Of a stretch of 64,000 nt of DNA, positions 63,941 through 64,000 are shown piece by piece. The stretch lies in the NCBI RefSeq assembly GCF_021502725.1, contig NZ_JAKFFS010000001.1, forward strand, positions 1,116,001-1,180,000, given 5' to 3'. This stretch comes from Dyadobacter sp. CY345. Lineage in GTDB: Bacteria; Bacteroidota; Bacteroidia; Cytophagales; Spirosomataceae. How positions within the stretch are numbered: position 1 is the first letter of the stretch; each line of letters begins with the position of its first letter. The position numbers were made by a program, and so were the translations under genes. The notes under the pieces were generated by a model. That model ran no database searches, was not told the origin of the DNA, and saw only the letters and a program-made list of their open reading frames with translations.

Positions 63941-64000
63941 ACATCTGTCATTTAAGTGAGCAATGTTACCGGCTGTAAAATTACAGCAAGACGCTCAATT

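Overview
The window looks like a chromosomal segment of a soil or plant-associated Bacteroidota of the order Cytophagales; a Dyadobacter-like Spirosomaceae would fit. This rests on the SusD C-terminus at base 1, a type IX secretion sorting domain, a CTnDOT-style integrase, many AraC and hybrid two-component regulators, TAnnTTTG-type promoter boxes and weak Shine-Dalgarno sites. The genus is an inference; the phylum is well supported. No rRNA, tRNA or CRISPR array was recognised.

Layout. (1) 1-9128: the 3' part of a polysaccharide utilisation locus: SusD end, GH97, GH88, a heparinase II/III-type lyase, an unclassified alpha/beta-hydrolase and a beta-lactamase-fold serine hydrolase. The lyase plus GH88 pair points to a uronic-acid-containing glycan. 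(2) 9129-18438: a redox block with an AraC regulator, two old yellow enzymes, a quinone-oxidoreductase-like MDR, an NAD(P)-binding SDR, a YjbR protein, and a TetR/SDR pair sharing repeated operator-like sites. A Fur-like remnant lies in the gap before it. (3) 18594-28271: a carboxymuconolactone decarboxylase-like protein and AraC on the minus strand, divergent from a plus-strand run of MBL hydrolase, a PaoABC-like molybdenum aldehyde oxidoreductase, a PQQ dehydrogenase and an SMP-30 lactonase. Together they look like an envelope pathway oxidising aldehydes or aldoses. (4) 28513-30836: ferredoxin, ferredoxin reductase and LysR. (5) 31549-41962: an integrated, AT-rich accessory region with integrase, hairpin-bounded small genes, a helical orphan protein, a receiver-like protein, and a LexA-like repressor divergent from a DnaE-type polymerase with two matching operators between them. 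(6) 42031-55260: hybrid sensor kinase, lipocalin-like protein, di-haem peroxidase, lipoprotein, a T9SS-exported protein, two AraC regulators, a metallopeptidase-like protein, two VOC proteins and an SDR. (7) 56667-63940: mobile-element housekeeping genes (SSB, DUF932 protein, a small acidic protein, RadC/JAB) interrupted by a LytTR regulator and a full-length lanthipeptide dehydratase (LanB). The two blocks meet at about 58,775, where both convergent genes appear to have lost their natural 3' ends.

Most interesting for follow-up: the orphan LanB cassette inside the mobile-element block; the LexA-like/DnaE pair with two TGGTnTnATTAnnACCA sites; the molybdenum/PQQ/lactonase operon; a 34-bp perfect inverted repeat that starts at a stop codon; and several gene remnants (Fur-like, YceI, a frameshifted small gene) that ordinary ORF calling misses.
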